Of a stretch of DNA of 64,000 nt, positions 25,810 through 35,635 are shown in pieces (the stretch's first letter is position 1; every line of letters begins with the position of its first letter). Under the pieces are notes generated by a model, which was not told the DNA's origin, made no database searches, and saw nothing but the letters and a program-made list of their open reading frames with translations. The stretch is taken from positions 124,001 to 188,000 of the forward strand of contig NZ_BAGL01000052.1 in assembly GCF_000308875.1 (NCBI RefSeq), read 5' to 3'. A program made the translations under genes and the position numbers. This DNA comes from Nocardia transvalensis NBRC 15921 (GTDB taxonomy: Bacteria; Actinomycetota; Actinomycetes; Mycobacteriales; Mycobacteriaceae).

Positions 25810-26991
25810 TCAGTCGGGGCCGTCACGGTCCAGCGGGATGACGGCGCGGACGCGCCAGCCGCCTTCCGGGCGGCGGCCCGCCTCGAGGCTGCCGCCGAGG
25901 ACGGCGACGCGCTCACGCATGCCGACCAGGCCCAGACCGCTGCCGATGATCTCGGCGCGGACGCCCGGAGCAGCGGCACTCGCGGCGTGCCCGAGGTCGT
26001 CGACCTCGACGAGGACGTCACGGTCGCGGCGGCGCACCCGCACCCACGCCTTCGGATCGGGCCCGGCGTGGCGGAAGGTGTTGGTGAGCGACTCCTGGAC
26101 GATGCGGTGCACGCCCAGGCTGACCTCGGGGGTGACGTCGTCGAGTTCGCCGGTCAGCTCCAGTTCCACCACCAGGCCCGCGCTGCGCATCATCTCCACC
26201 ACCCGCGCCAGGCCCGCCGTCCCGTGTTGGGGCAGCTGTTCGGGGGCGTGTTCGGTGCGCAGCAGGGCGACGGTGCGGCGCAGTTCGCGCAGCGCGTCGC
26301 GGCCGGTGCCGGCGATGACGCTCAACGCCTGTTCGGCCACGTCCGGATCGCGGCGCAGCGCGTATTTCGCGCCGTCGGCCTGCACGATGATCACGCTCAC
26401 CGCGTGCGCGACCACATCGTGCAGTTCGCGGGCGATGCGGGTGCGCTCGATGGCGACGGCCTCGTGGGCGCTGCGCTCCCGGTCGTAGTCGGCGACGGCG
26501 AGACGGGCCGCGACCTCGGTGTCGTAGGCGTGGCGGGCGCCGAGGAATTCGGCCAGCGTCCAGCACAGCGCGTAGAACATGATCAGGAATCCGGTGGTGA
26601 TCCAGACGCCCTGGTTCAGCAGCGTGATCGACAGAATGCCGTCCACGGCCAGCGCCGCGAGATAGAGCAGCCCTTCGCGGCGCCCGACATAGGCGACCAG
26701 CGTGTAGAGCATGATGCCCACCGCCACCAGCGCGGGCGGCTGCAGATCCTCGCCGATCGCGATGCTCACCACGGTGCTGCCGATGGAGACGGCGAGCAGC
26801 GCCGCGGCGCTCCCCCGCGGATACGCCCGCCGCCACACCACCGGCAGCGGGGCCAGCACGCCCAGCACCACGTAGACCGCGTGATGCTGTTTCCCCGCCA
26901 CGGTCAGCAGATCGAGCACCAACAGCACCAGCGCCAGCATCGAGTCCGCCACGAGTGGTTTGCCACGCAGCCACAGACTGAATCGACGCAC
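25810..26991 (-). CDS. Sensor histidine kinase, NarL-partner class
   Basis: A 393-residue membrane kinase. Six hydrophobic segments fill residues 15-150 with short loops and almost no extracytoplasmic domain, so it probably senses a change within the membrane. The HisKA_3 phospho-acceptor is in ERTRIARELHDVVAHAVSVI, near residue 192. The ATPase domain has HRIVQESLTNTFRHAG (N box) and GSGLGLVGMRERV (G box). GTG at 26991 follows a TAGGCT box by six bases, and that box overlaps the edge of the tandem repeat at 27001. About 90 bases separate it from the response regulator; the two form a pair of the kind common in actinobacterial stress responses. Confidence 0.92.
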   Translation of the reverse strand: MRRFSLWLRGKPLVADSMLALVLLVLDLLTVAGKQHHAVYVVLGVLAPLPVVWRRAYPRGSAAALLAVSIGSTVVSIAIGEDLQPPALVAVGIMLYTLVAYVGRREGLLYLAALAVDGILSITLLNQGVWITTGFLIMFYALCWTLAEFLGARHAYDTEVAARLAVADYDRERSAHEAVAIERTRIARELHDVVAHAVSVIIVQADGAKYALRRDPDVAEQALSVIAGTGRDALRELRRTVALLRTEHAPEQLPQHGTAGLARVVEMMRSAGLVVELELTGELDDVTPEVSLGVHRIVQESLTNTFRHAGPDPKAWVRVRRRDRDVLVEVDDLGHAASAAAPGVRAEIIGSGLGLVGMRERVAVLGGSLEAGRRPEGGWRVRAVIPLDRDGPD

Positions 26992-26999
26992 CCGCTCAG

Positions 27000-27140
27000 C
27001 CTAGGTGGCACAGCCGGCGTAGCCGTCCTCAGCCGCGCACGGCCGGAGCGAATGCGGAGGTACGCCTAAGTGGCGCAGTCGGCGTAGCCGTCCTCGGTCC
27101 GCGCACGGCCGGAGCGAATGCGGAGGTACGCCTAGGTGGC
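27000..27140. repeat. Two tandem copies of a 65/66-base repeat plus a partial third
   Basis: Copies at 27001-27065 and 27066-27131 differ at a handful of bases; the first nine bases of a third follow at 27132-27140. Each starts CTA(G/A)GTGGC, contains the hairpin CGGC-GTA-GCCG and ends GGAGGTACGC. GGCGTA and TACGCC within a unit can also pair. The array lies in the 217-base gap between the divergent kinase and TauE-like genes and supplies the kinase's likely -10 box. It looks like a dispersed Nocardia intergenic repeat, but I cannot check other copies. Confidence 0.85.
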
Positions 27141-27208
27141 GGCGCGCTCGTTCCGAGCAGGCCGGGGGCGGATTTGCCCAATCATCCGACGTCTGATTGG
27201 GTCGCTCG

Positions 27209-27976
27209 GTGAATCTCGCAGACTGGGCGGTACTCCTCGCGGCCGCGACCGCGGCGGGCTGGGTGGATGCCGTGGTCGGCGGCGGCGGGTTGATCATCCT
27301 GCCGACGCTGTTCCTGGTCGCCCCCACGATCGCGCCGCAGACGGCGTTGGGCACCAACAAGATCGCCGCCTTCTCCGGCACCACCGCGGCGACGATCACC
27401 TTCGCGCGCAAGGTGCCGATCCGCTGGCGGCTGCTGCTGCCGGGCGCGGTGATCGCCGCGGGAGCCGCGGCGGCCGGATCGGCGGCCGTCGCGCTGATCG
27501 ACCGCGACTACTTCATCCCGATCGTGATGGTGGTGCTGATCGGCGTCGCGATCTTCGTGACCGCGCGGCCCTCGATCGGCGTCACGATGGCCACCCACGC
27601 CCCCACCCGCCGCAAGACGATCCTGGTGGTCGCGCTGGCCGCGGGCCTGATCGGCTGCTACGACGGGCTGCTCGGGCCCGGCACCGGCACGTTCCTCATC
27701 ATCACCTTCGCCACGCTGCTGGGCACCGAGTTCGTCCGCGCCGCGGCGATGGCCAAGGTGATCAACTGCGGCTCCAATCTGGGCTCGCTGCTGTTCCTCG
27801 GCGCGACCGGGCACGTCATCTGGACGCTGGGCCTGGCCATGGCCGTGGCCAATATCGCGGGCGCGATCGCCGGGTCGCGCATGGCGCTGGCGCGCGGCGC
27901 GGGATTCGTCCGCGCGGTCCTGCTGATCGTGGTCGTCGGCATGGTGATCCGGCTGGGCTGGCAGCAGTTCGGCTGA
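27209..27976 (+). CDS. TauE/SafE-family membrane transporter
   Basis: A 255-residue TauE/SafE permease with about seven or eight membrane helices in two related halves. Each half carries a Gly-rich family motif: VDAVVGGGGLIILPTLF near residue 25 and IGCYDGLLGPGTGTFLIITF near residue 155. Members export sulfite, sulfoacetate or other organosulfur anions, or take up related ions; the substrate here is unknown. GTG at 27209 gives the best-fitting N-terminus; a TTG 12 bases upstream is possible. No clear ribosome site is seen. It is divergent from the two-component pair and convergent with the TetR gene, nine bases apart. Confidence 0.9.
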   Translation: MNLADWAVLLAAATAAGWVDAVVGGGGLIILPTLFLVAPTIAPQTALGTNKIAAFSGTTAATITFARKVPIRWRLLLPGAVIAAGAAAAGSAAVALIDRDYFIPIVMVVLIGVAIFVTARPSIGVTMATHAPTRRKTILVVALAAGLIGCYDGLLGPGTGTFLIITFATLLGTEFVRAAAMAKVINCGSNLGSLLFLGATGHVIWTLGLAMAVANIAGAIAGSRMALARGAGFVRAVLLIVVVGMVIRLGWQQFG

Positions 27977-27985
27977 GCCCCGCTC

Positions 27986-28687
27986 TCAGCAGCGGGCCTC
28001 GGCCATCATCTGCCGGACCGGCCGATCCGCCCGCGGCGGCTCGGCCAGCCAGGGCGCCAGGACCTTCGAGGTCGTCTCCCGGATCTTGTGGTGCAGGCGC
28101 TCGCCGTCCTCGATCGCGTGGCGGCCGGAGAACAGCACGGTCAGCGCGCCCGAGACCGCGCCGACCACCGCGCCGACCAAGGCGGCCGCGCCGACCTCGT
28201 CGAGTTCCTCCGGGAACGCCCCGCGCAGCTGGCGGGCGATCTCCTGCTGGGCGGCCAGCTGGGCGTGCGCGGCGCGGCCGCTGACCGCGGGCACCGTGCG
28301 CGAGACCTGCGCGCGCAGCACGGAGATGCGGGCGGCGAGGTCGTCGCCGAGATGGTCGCCGGGATTGTCGCCGGCCGCGCGTAAGGCGCGTAACAACACT
28401 TCGACGGGCCGCTCGTCGGGCCGGCGGGTGGCGATGGCGTGCACGGCGGCGCGCACCCGCTCGTCGGGTTCGGGGAAGAGCAATTCCTCTTTGCTCTCGA
28501 AGTAGTTGAAGAACGTTCGCGTGCCCACCTCGGCGGTCGCGGCGATATCGGCGACGGTGGTCGCCTCGTAGCCACGTCTCTCGAACAGGTCGACGGCGGC
28601 CTCGAGGAGGGCACGGCGGGTGCGTTCCCGCTTACGGTCACGGAGCGCGGATGGCGGCACGCGGGCACACGGTACGCCATTGATCAC
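27986..28687 (-). CDS. TetR-family regulator
   Basis: Up to 233 residues. The DNA-binding domain is typical: RTRRALLEAAVDLFERRGYEATTVADIA with recognition helix VGTRTFFNYFESKEELLF. The C-terminal two-thirds is the ligand and dimer part, with an Ala/Val-rich dimer helix near residue 170. It most resembles the broad group with a C-terminal MftR-like domain. GTG at 28687 gives the full form; GTG at 28660 would drop nine residues that look non-conserved. It diverges from tldD, separated by 179 bases that contain a repeated 15-mer, so it may control tldD/tldE or itself. Confidence 0.85.
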   Translation of the reverse strand: MINGVPCARVPPSALRDRKRERTRRALLEAAVDLFERRGYEATTVADIAATAEVGTRTFFNYFESKEELLFPEPDERVRAAVHAIATRRPDERPVEVLLRALRAAGDNPGDHLGDDLAARISVLRAQVSRTVPAVSGRAAHAQLAAQQEIARQLRGAFPEELDEVGAAALVGAVVGAVSGALTVLFSGRHAIEDGERLHHKIRETTSKVLAPWLAEPPRADRPVRQMMAEARC

Positions 28688-28746
28688 GAAACACCCGGCA
28701 AGCTGTGTGTCGGCGCGTGCGGTTCACCTCGTGCCACACCGCATGT

Positions 28747-28778
28747 CGTGCGGGTTTGCATCGCGTGCAGGTTTGCAC
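28747..28778. promoter_or_regulatory. Direct repeat between the TetR and tldD genes
   Basis: CGTGCGGGTTTGCAT (28747-28761) and CGTGCAGGTTTGCAC (28764-28778) are near-identical 15-mers set 17 bases apart. They lie between the start of the TetR gene and the tldD promoter (TTGAAC at 28830-28835, 18 bases, TAGCGT at 28854-28859). Their place suggests a regulator-binding site; this is inference. Confidence 0.35.
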
Positions 28779-28866
28779 GGCGTGTCGTGCTGGGCGGCAA
28801 CGATTCCCGCACGGCCGCATCGAAAGCTGTTGAACGACCGGTCCGCAACCGATTAGCGTATTCGCC

Positions 28867-30389
<1,523 letters not shown>

Positions 30390-30393
<4 letters not shown>

Positions 30394-31796
30394 CCACTAC
30401 CGACGGGGTGTTCCCCGCACAGGATGTCGTCGAGCGCGCGCTGCGGCTCTCGCGCGCCGACGACGCGATCGTCATCGTCACCGACGCCTACGAGGCGTCG
30501 CTGCGGTGGGCCGGAAACTCCATGACCACCAACGGTTCCTCGGTCTCCCGGCAGTGGACGGTGGTCTCGATCCTGCGGGACGGCCCGGAGGCCGCGCGGG
30601 TCGGCAGCGTCGTGTCGACCAGCGTCGACCCCGCCGAGATCGAGGCCGTCGTGCGGGCGAGCGAGGAGGCCGCGCGCACCGCCGCACCCGCGAGCGACGC
30701 CGTGCCGCTGCCGGATCCCGATCCGCTCGGGCCCGATCGCGCTCTGCCCTGGGAGGGCGCACCGGCGACCACCGATATCGGCGTCTTCGAGCGGCTGGCA
30801 AGCGATCTCGCCACCGGATTCGACGGCGCGGACCGGCTCTACGGCTTCGCCCACCATCAGCAGCATTCGACGTGGCTGGGCACCTCGACCGGGGTGCGCC
30901 GCCGCTGGACGCAGCCCACCGGATCGGTGGAGATCAACGGCAAACGCGGCGAGGGCGCGGAGCTGGCGAGCGCGTGGGCCGGGACCGGCACCGCCGACTT
31001 CACGGATGTCGACGTTCCCGCGCTGCTCGCCGAGCTCTCGCGCCGGCTCGACTGGTCGCGGCGGCGCGTGGAACTCCCGGCCGGGCGCTACGAGACGCTG
31101 CTGCCGCCGGGCGCGGTCGCCGATCTCATGATCTACCTGATGTGGTCGATGGAGGGCCGCGGCGCGCACGAGGGCCACACCGCATTCTCCCGCGCGGGCG
31201 GCACCCGGATCGGTGAGCGGCTGGGCGACCTCCCGCTCACGCTGTACTCCGATCCGAGCGCTCCCGGGCTGGAGTACCGGCCGTTCGTGGCCACGCCCTC
31301 CTCGTCGGAGTCGCTGTCGGTCTTCGACAACGGGCTCACCGCGCGCCGCGCCGACTGGGTGCGCGACGGCGTCGTGACCTCGCTGATCTACCCGCGCGCC
31401 ACCGCCGCCGAATTCGGCGCGCCGGTCACGGTTCCCGGCGAGAACCTGCTCATGACAGGCGGATCCGGCGCCACGCTGACCGATATGGTCGCGCGCACCG
31501 AACGCGGGCTGCTGCTCACCTGCCTCTGGTACATCCGCGAGGTGGATCCCGCGACCCTCCTGCTCACCGGGCTCACCCGCGACGGCGTCTATCTCGTGGA
31601 GAACGGCGAAGTGACCGGTGCGGTCAACAATTTCCGGTTCAACGAGAGCCCGCTGGACCTGCTGCGCCGGGCGACCGAGGCGGGCGCCACCGAGATCACC
31701 CTCCCCCGCGAGTGGAAGGACTGGTTCACGCGGACGGCCATGCCGCCGTTGCGGATTCCAGATTTCCACATGTCGTCGGTCAGCCGCGCGACGTAG
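30390..31796 (+). CDS. tldE: TldE/PmbA-family partner protein
   Basis: A 468-residue TldE/PmbA homologue, the partner of TldD that lacks its own HExxxH zinc site, as expected. Family signatures are MWSMEGRGAHEGHTAFS near residue 250 and ENLLMTGGSGATLTDMVART near residue 350, then LLTCLWYIREVDPATLLLTGLTRDGVY. GTG at 30390 overlaps the tldD stop as GTGA, so the two subunits are made in equal amounts by coupled translation. After it comes a 259-base gap with a possible small open frame. Confidence 0.92.
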
Positions 31797-31952
31797 CGGC
31801 CGCGCGTCCGGCGGGTAATCGACTGGCGGGCAATCGCTCCGGTGCCCGCGACCGGCTCGCGTATGGCAGAATCGCCCCACCGGAACCGCCGGTCCGTCGC
31901 GCTTCCCGCTGTCGCGACCGGCCGCCGCACAGCTCGAGCACCGGAGGAGCTC

Positions 31953-32066
31953 GTGACCGATCGCCGCCGAGATCTTTATCCAGATCGATGGAACCAGGGC
32001 GGTCGCGTGTGCGTCGAATCGATAACAGATACGCACGCAGTCGTATGGGGGCATCATGGGAGATGA
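31953..32066 (+). CDS. Possible 37-residue leader peptide gene
   Basis: A GTG at 31953 stands six bases after a strong GGAGGAG ribosome site. The frame encodes a 37-residue polar peptide beginning MTDRRRDLYPDRWNQGGRVC and stops at 32066, eleven bases inside the following PE-like gene. It has no known relative. The strong ribosome site and the coupled ending suggest a translated leader or small partner of the type VII triad; chance is not excluded. Confidence 0.35.
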   Translation: MTDRRRDLYPDRWNQGGRVCVESITDTHAVVWGHHGR

Positions 32067-32496
32067 CAGCGGCCGGCAGGTCTTCGGCCCGCTGATCGAA
32101 CAGGCCAAGACGGGTGCGGTTTCGCTGAAGGTGAATCCGCAGGCGTTCGTGGCGCTCGATCAGGCGATGGAGAAGCGCAAGACCGAGATCCGGGCCATTC
32201 AGCAGCTCGTGCAGCAGGTCAACCAGCACGAATCCTGGGGTCTCGGCGAGAAGTCCGCCGTCCTCACCTCGGCGCACACCCTCGTGCAGCGCTTCCGGGA
32301 CAAGGGGTCCGGCGGCGGCAGCAGCGCCCACGAGGCGCTCGAGGGTCACTGGCAGGTGGCCGACGAGGTGCAGAGCCTGTTCCGCACGATCCGCGAGCGG
32401 CTGCAGCAGACCGACAGCGAGTTCGCCGCGCAGTACCGCGCGATCTCGACGGCACCGGGCCCGGCCGCGCCCGGCCCCAGCGCGGAGAGTGTGTGA
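32056..32496 (+). CDS. PE-position partner of the PPE-like protein
   Basis: A 146-residue helical, Gln-rich protein. Two long helices are split near residue 75 by ESWGLGEKS, a WG turn like that of WXG100 and PE hairpins. The second part (VADEVQSLFRTIRERLQQTD) forms another helix, followed by an Ala/Pro-rich tail. I do not see a clean YxxxD/E secretion motif. Proteins like this commonly precede PPE-like genes in Nocardia. Its stop overlaps the start of the next gene by one base (TGATG), which argues for a secreted pair. The role as type VII substrate is inference. Confidence 0.7.
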   Translation: MGDDSGRQVFGPLIEQAKTGAVSLKVNPQAFVALDQAMEKRKTEIRAIQQLVQQVNQHESWGLGEKSAVLTSAHTLVQRFRDKGSGGGSSAHEALEGHWQVADEVQSLFRTIRERLQQTDSEFAAQYRAISTAPGPAAPGPSAESV

Positions 32497-34793
32497 TGAG
32501 CGGATACGACCAGCCCGGAATCACCAACCCGGAGAACGTCGACGCGCTGACCCATCAGCAGATCTACGACGCCTTCCAAACCGTCGACGACCAGACCGCC
32601 CCGGTGGTCACGGCCTGGCAGCAGGCGCGCGACCAGTGGCGGGACTCCACCACGCAGCTGGTCCAGTCCGTCCGCACCGCCGTCGACGGCGAGTGGACCG
32701 GCGCCGCCGCCGACACCGCGGTCCAGGCCCTGACCGACTACGGCACCCAGGCCGGAACGCTGGCGGACCTGTTCGACCAGACCGGCCAGGCGGTCGCGAA
32801 CACCGCCACCGCCGCGCTGACCGCGAAAGCGTATGTGCCCAAACCGGTTCCGGTCAGCGCCGACCAGACCAAGGACCCGTCGGGCTACGACGGCCAGTCC
32901 CGCGCGGCCCAGCAGGCGCAGGACGACGCCCGCCAGGTCATGCAGCAGCGCTACGTGGTCCCGTTCCTCGATCAGGACGGTCGGCTGCCCACCTATCCCG
33001 CCGCGATATCGATCGGCGGCGAGGGCGATTCCGGCGGCCCGCTGAGCGGCCTGTTCACCGCGGCCGGTTGGAAGCCGTCCGCGGGCGCGACGGTGACCAC
33101 CGCCGCGTCGGTCACGGGGCTGCCCGTCAACGGCAGCGGACTCGGCACCGACCCGGGCAGCAGCTCGCTGTTCGGGGGGCAGCCCCACACCTCGAACGGC
33201 CAGGACTCCACGTCCTCGCTCTACGGTTCCCGGCCGTCGCGGCCCGGCAAGCCGAATCATCAGTCCCCCGGCGGCAACCGGCCGTCGTCCACCTCGCCGG
33301 GCAGTCGCTTCCCTTCCACCAATGGCGTCAGCTACGGCGTCCCGCAACAGCAGCACGGGCACGACGCACCCCAGCAGACCCAGCCCGAGAAGCCGAGCGG
33401 TGACGAGAGGCCCGCGCCGCGGCCGAGCCACTCCACCTCACCCGGCTCGTCCACCTCGCCCGGCGTCGGCACGGGCCCGGTCGAGCAGCCGAAACCGGAT
33501 CTGCCCCGCCCGGTCACCGGCACCGCGCCCGACGTCTCGTCGAGCTACACCTCACACGACAGCACGACCGGTGCGGCCACCTCTGCCAGCTCCCACAGCG
33601 GCGCCGCCACCACCGGCACGGGCGCGAACACGCCGCAAACCCAGGCGCCACAGTCCCAGGCACCTCAGTCCCACGCGCCGAATTCCCCTGCACCGGCACC
33701 GTATTCGCCGCCGCAGGCACAGACGCCGGTCGCGCCTCCGGTCACCCCGGCACCGCCGGTCGCGCCTGCGCCACCGGTCGCACCCGTGCCGCCGCCCGCG
33801 GCCGGTCCGCTGCCGAGCGCGCCGGTACCGCCGCCCGTCGCCCCGCCCGCCGCGCCGCCGCCCGCCACGCCCATGCCCGCACCGGCTCCGCCCGTGAGCC
33901 CGCTGCCGCCGAGCCCGGCTGTCCCCACGCCGCAGCCGGCTCCTGCCCACCCGGCACCCGGCGCGCCACTGCTCAAGCCGGCGCCGCCGGTGCCACCGGT
34001 CGCGCCGCCGCCCCCGGCGACCCCCAATCCGCCGGTGCCCCCGCAAGCGCCGAACGCCCCGGTGATGAAACCCCCGGCCTTCACTCCCCCGTCCGCGCCC
34101 GTGACACCGCCGGATCTCACCCCGTACACCACAGCGGGCGCCACCGCCGTCGGCGGCACGGCGGCCGCGGAACTCGCCGACAACAATTCGCCGCACCGAA
34201 TCCCCCGCCTCCGCGTCCGCTTCCAGGGCGACCGCGACCGTTTCGGCATGCGATTCGACCAGCACCGCGAAACCGCCGATTCCACCGCCGAGGACCTCAC
34301 CCCCGACACCGCCGCCCAGGAACAGGCCGCCGCCGAGGCACCGTCGGCCACCGATTCCACGCCGACCGAGGTACAACCCGCCGACACGTCAGCCGAACAG
34401 ACAGCGGCCACTGACGGCGACGCCTCGCACGCCACCGCGGCCGAGCCCCAGCCGGGCATCATCGGATTCCATGCCGCCGAACCCGTTTCGACCACGGATT
34501 CGGGAAGCGGATCGTCTCTCGGCGATAGCGGCACGGCTGCGGACGACTCCCCGTCCGGGGCTACCGACGACACGGCCGGAGAACCGGGACCAGCAGAGCC
34601 GGCTGAGGGGGTGCACGGCGGAGCCGACACTCTGCAAGACTCCGGCCGACATGCCGCGAAGGAGCCGCTGGTGGATACTGTCGGAACAGAGTCCGCCACA
34701 GCGGGTTCGGAGCCGAGGTCCGATACCGGCGCCTCGTCTCCTGCCGGGCGACCGGACACGTACCGCAACGTTCCACCCGTGATTGGTGAATAG
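32496..34793 (+). CDS. PPE-like type VII substrate with Pro-rich region
   Basis: A 765-residue protein. The first 110 residues form a WXG100/PPE-like helical hairpin with the turn GEWTGAAADTA near residue 68. Residues 110-240 are mixed; residues about 250-390 are Ser/Thr/Gly-rich. Residues 390-550 are one of the most Pro-rich stretches in the window, with tandem APPVAP and PPVAP motifs. The C-terminal 220 residues are acidic and Ala/Thr-rich with no membrane helix. A short basic island, RLRVRFQGDRDRFGMRF, follows the Pro tract. The layout fits an ESX-secreted cell-surface or secreted protein. ATG at 32496 is preferred; GTG three bases earlier is also in frame. The EspG gene follows with no gap. 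Confidence 0.8.
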   Translation: MSGYDQPGITNPENVDALTHQQIYDAFQTVDDQTAPVVTAWQQARDQWRDSTTQLVQSVRTAVDGEWTGAAADTAVQALTDYGTQAGTLADLFDQTGQAVANTATAALTAKAYVPKPVPVSADQTKDPSGYDGQSRAAQQAQDDARQVMQQRYVVPFLDQDGRLPTYPAAISIGGEGDSGGPLSGLFTAAGWKPSAGATVTTAASVTGLPVNGSGLGTDPGSSSLFGGQPHTSNGQDSTSSLYGSRPSRPGKPNHQSPGGNRPSSTSPGSRFPSTNGVSYGVPQQQHGHDAPQQTQPEKPSGDERPAPRPSHSTSPGSSTSPGVGTGPVEQPKPDLPRPVTGTAPDVSSSYTSHDSTTGAATSASSHSGAATTGTGANTPQTQAPQSQAPQSHAPNSPAPAPYSPPQAQTPVAPPVTPAPPVAPAPPVAPVPPPAAGPLPSAPVPPPVAPPAAPPPATPMPAPAPPVSPLPPSPAVPTPQPAPAHPAPGAPLLKPAPPVPPVAPPPPATPNPPVPPQAPNAPVMKPPAFTPPSAPVTPPDLTPYTTAGATAVGGTAAAELADNNSPHRIPRLRVRFQGDRDRFGMRFDQHRETADSTAEDLTPDTAAQEQAAAEAPSATDSTPTEVQPADTSAEQTAATDGDASHATAAEPQPGIIGFHAAEPVSTTDSGSGSSLGDSGTAADDSPSGATDDTAGEPGPAEPAEGVHGGADTLQDSGRHAAKEPLVDTVGTESATAGSEPRSDTGASSPAGRPDTYRNVPPVIGE

Positions 34794-35624
34794 ATGGCGT
34801 CCTGGTCGTTCGACGAAGAGGAATTCGCGGCCCTGTGGTACGGGCCCGCCAACGACCGCATGCTCTATCCCCTGAATTATCTGTCCCGGTTCGGGCACGT
34901 CAACGAGCGCGACGCGTTCTGGGCCGGGGTGCGCCAGGAGTACTCCGAACGCGGCCGGCTGAGCTGGAACGAGGCCGATCTGCTGCGCCGCGCCTTCACA
35001 GTGCTGACCGATCCGGAGGTCTGGGCGGAGATCCACGGGGTCTCCGACCAGGCCGGGCCCATCCGGGTCGCGGCCGCCCGGCACGACCGGCACGCCGCGC
35101 TCGCCATGCAGTTCCTGCGCCGGGAGCGGATCGAACTGTCCATCACCTCCGCCGACCGGCTACCGGACCGGCTGACCATGCTGCTGTCGGAACAGCCGCC
35201 CGGCAGCCGGCCCGCGCAGGCGTTCGTCGCCGCCGACCTCTATCCCGAACATCAGCCGGTACTCCGCTACACCGGCGAATCGACTCCTCTCCAGCGCTAC
35301 CGCGACTTGGTCCGCCGACCGGCCACCGGCGCGGGGGTGATCACCGTCTTCCGCGGCCCGCGCCGCCAGGGCCTGCGCCCGCCCCGCAAGGTCGGCACCG
35401 TCCGCTGGTACGACATCGAGGACGACGGCCGCTATATGGAGACCGGCACCCGCACCCTCACCGTCCGCCCCGCCGACACCTCCGCCGTCCGCAGCGCGGT
35501 CACCCGCCTCCTCGACCACGCCCTCACCGAATTCCGCGACTACACCGAAGATCTCGGCGAATTCGCCCACCAGCACGCCACGATCGATCCCCCCGCTTCC
35601 CCGGCCCCGGGCCTGCGCCCCTGA
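34794..35624 (+). CDS. EspG-family type VII secretion chaperone
   Basis: A 276-residue EspG homologue. EspG proteins are cytosolic chaperones that bind the tip of the PPE partner in a PE-PPE pair and guide it to its ESX secretion machine. The N-terminal signature is clear: WSFDEEEFAALWYGPANDRMLYPL, then RFGHVNERDAF and a long beta-sheet/helix body. A basic segment (FRGPRRQGLRPPRKVGTVRWYD) lies near residue 190. ATG at 34794 directly abuts the stop of the PPE-like gene, so the three genes are one operon. No ESX core gene is in the window, so this is an orphan triad that must use an apparatus encoded elsewhere. Confidence 0.82.
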   Translation: MASWSFDEEEFAALWYGPANDRMLYPLNYLSRFGHVNERDAFWAGVRQEYSERGRLSWNEADLLRRAFTVLTDPEVWAEIHGVSDQAGPIRVAAARHDRHAALAMQFLRRERIELSITSADRLPDRLTMLLSEQPPGSRPAQAFVAADLYPEHQPVLRYTGESTPLQRYRDLVRRPATGAGVITVFRGPRRQGLRPPRKVGTVRWYDIEDDGRYMETGTRTLTVRPADTSAVRSAVTRLLDHALTEFRDYTEDLGEFAHQHATIDPPASPAPGLRP

Positions 35625-35635
35625 CCCTCGGAGAA

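Noticed and set aside
27001..27411. Minus-strand frame with repeated LGVPPHSLRPCA segments
   Set aside because: The repeat comes from the non-coding 65-base tandem array, and the rest is antisense to the TauE-like gene.
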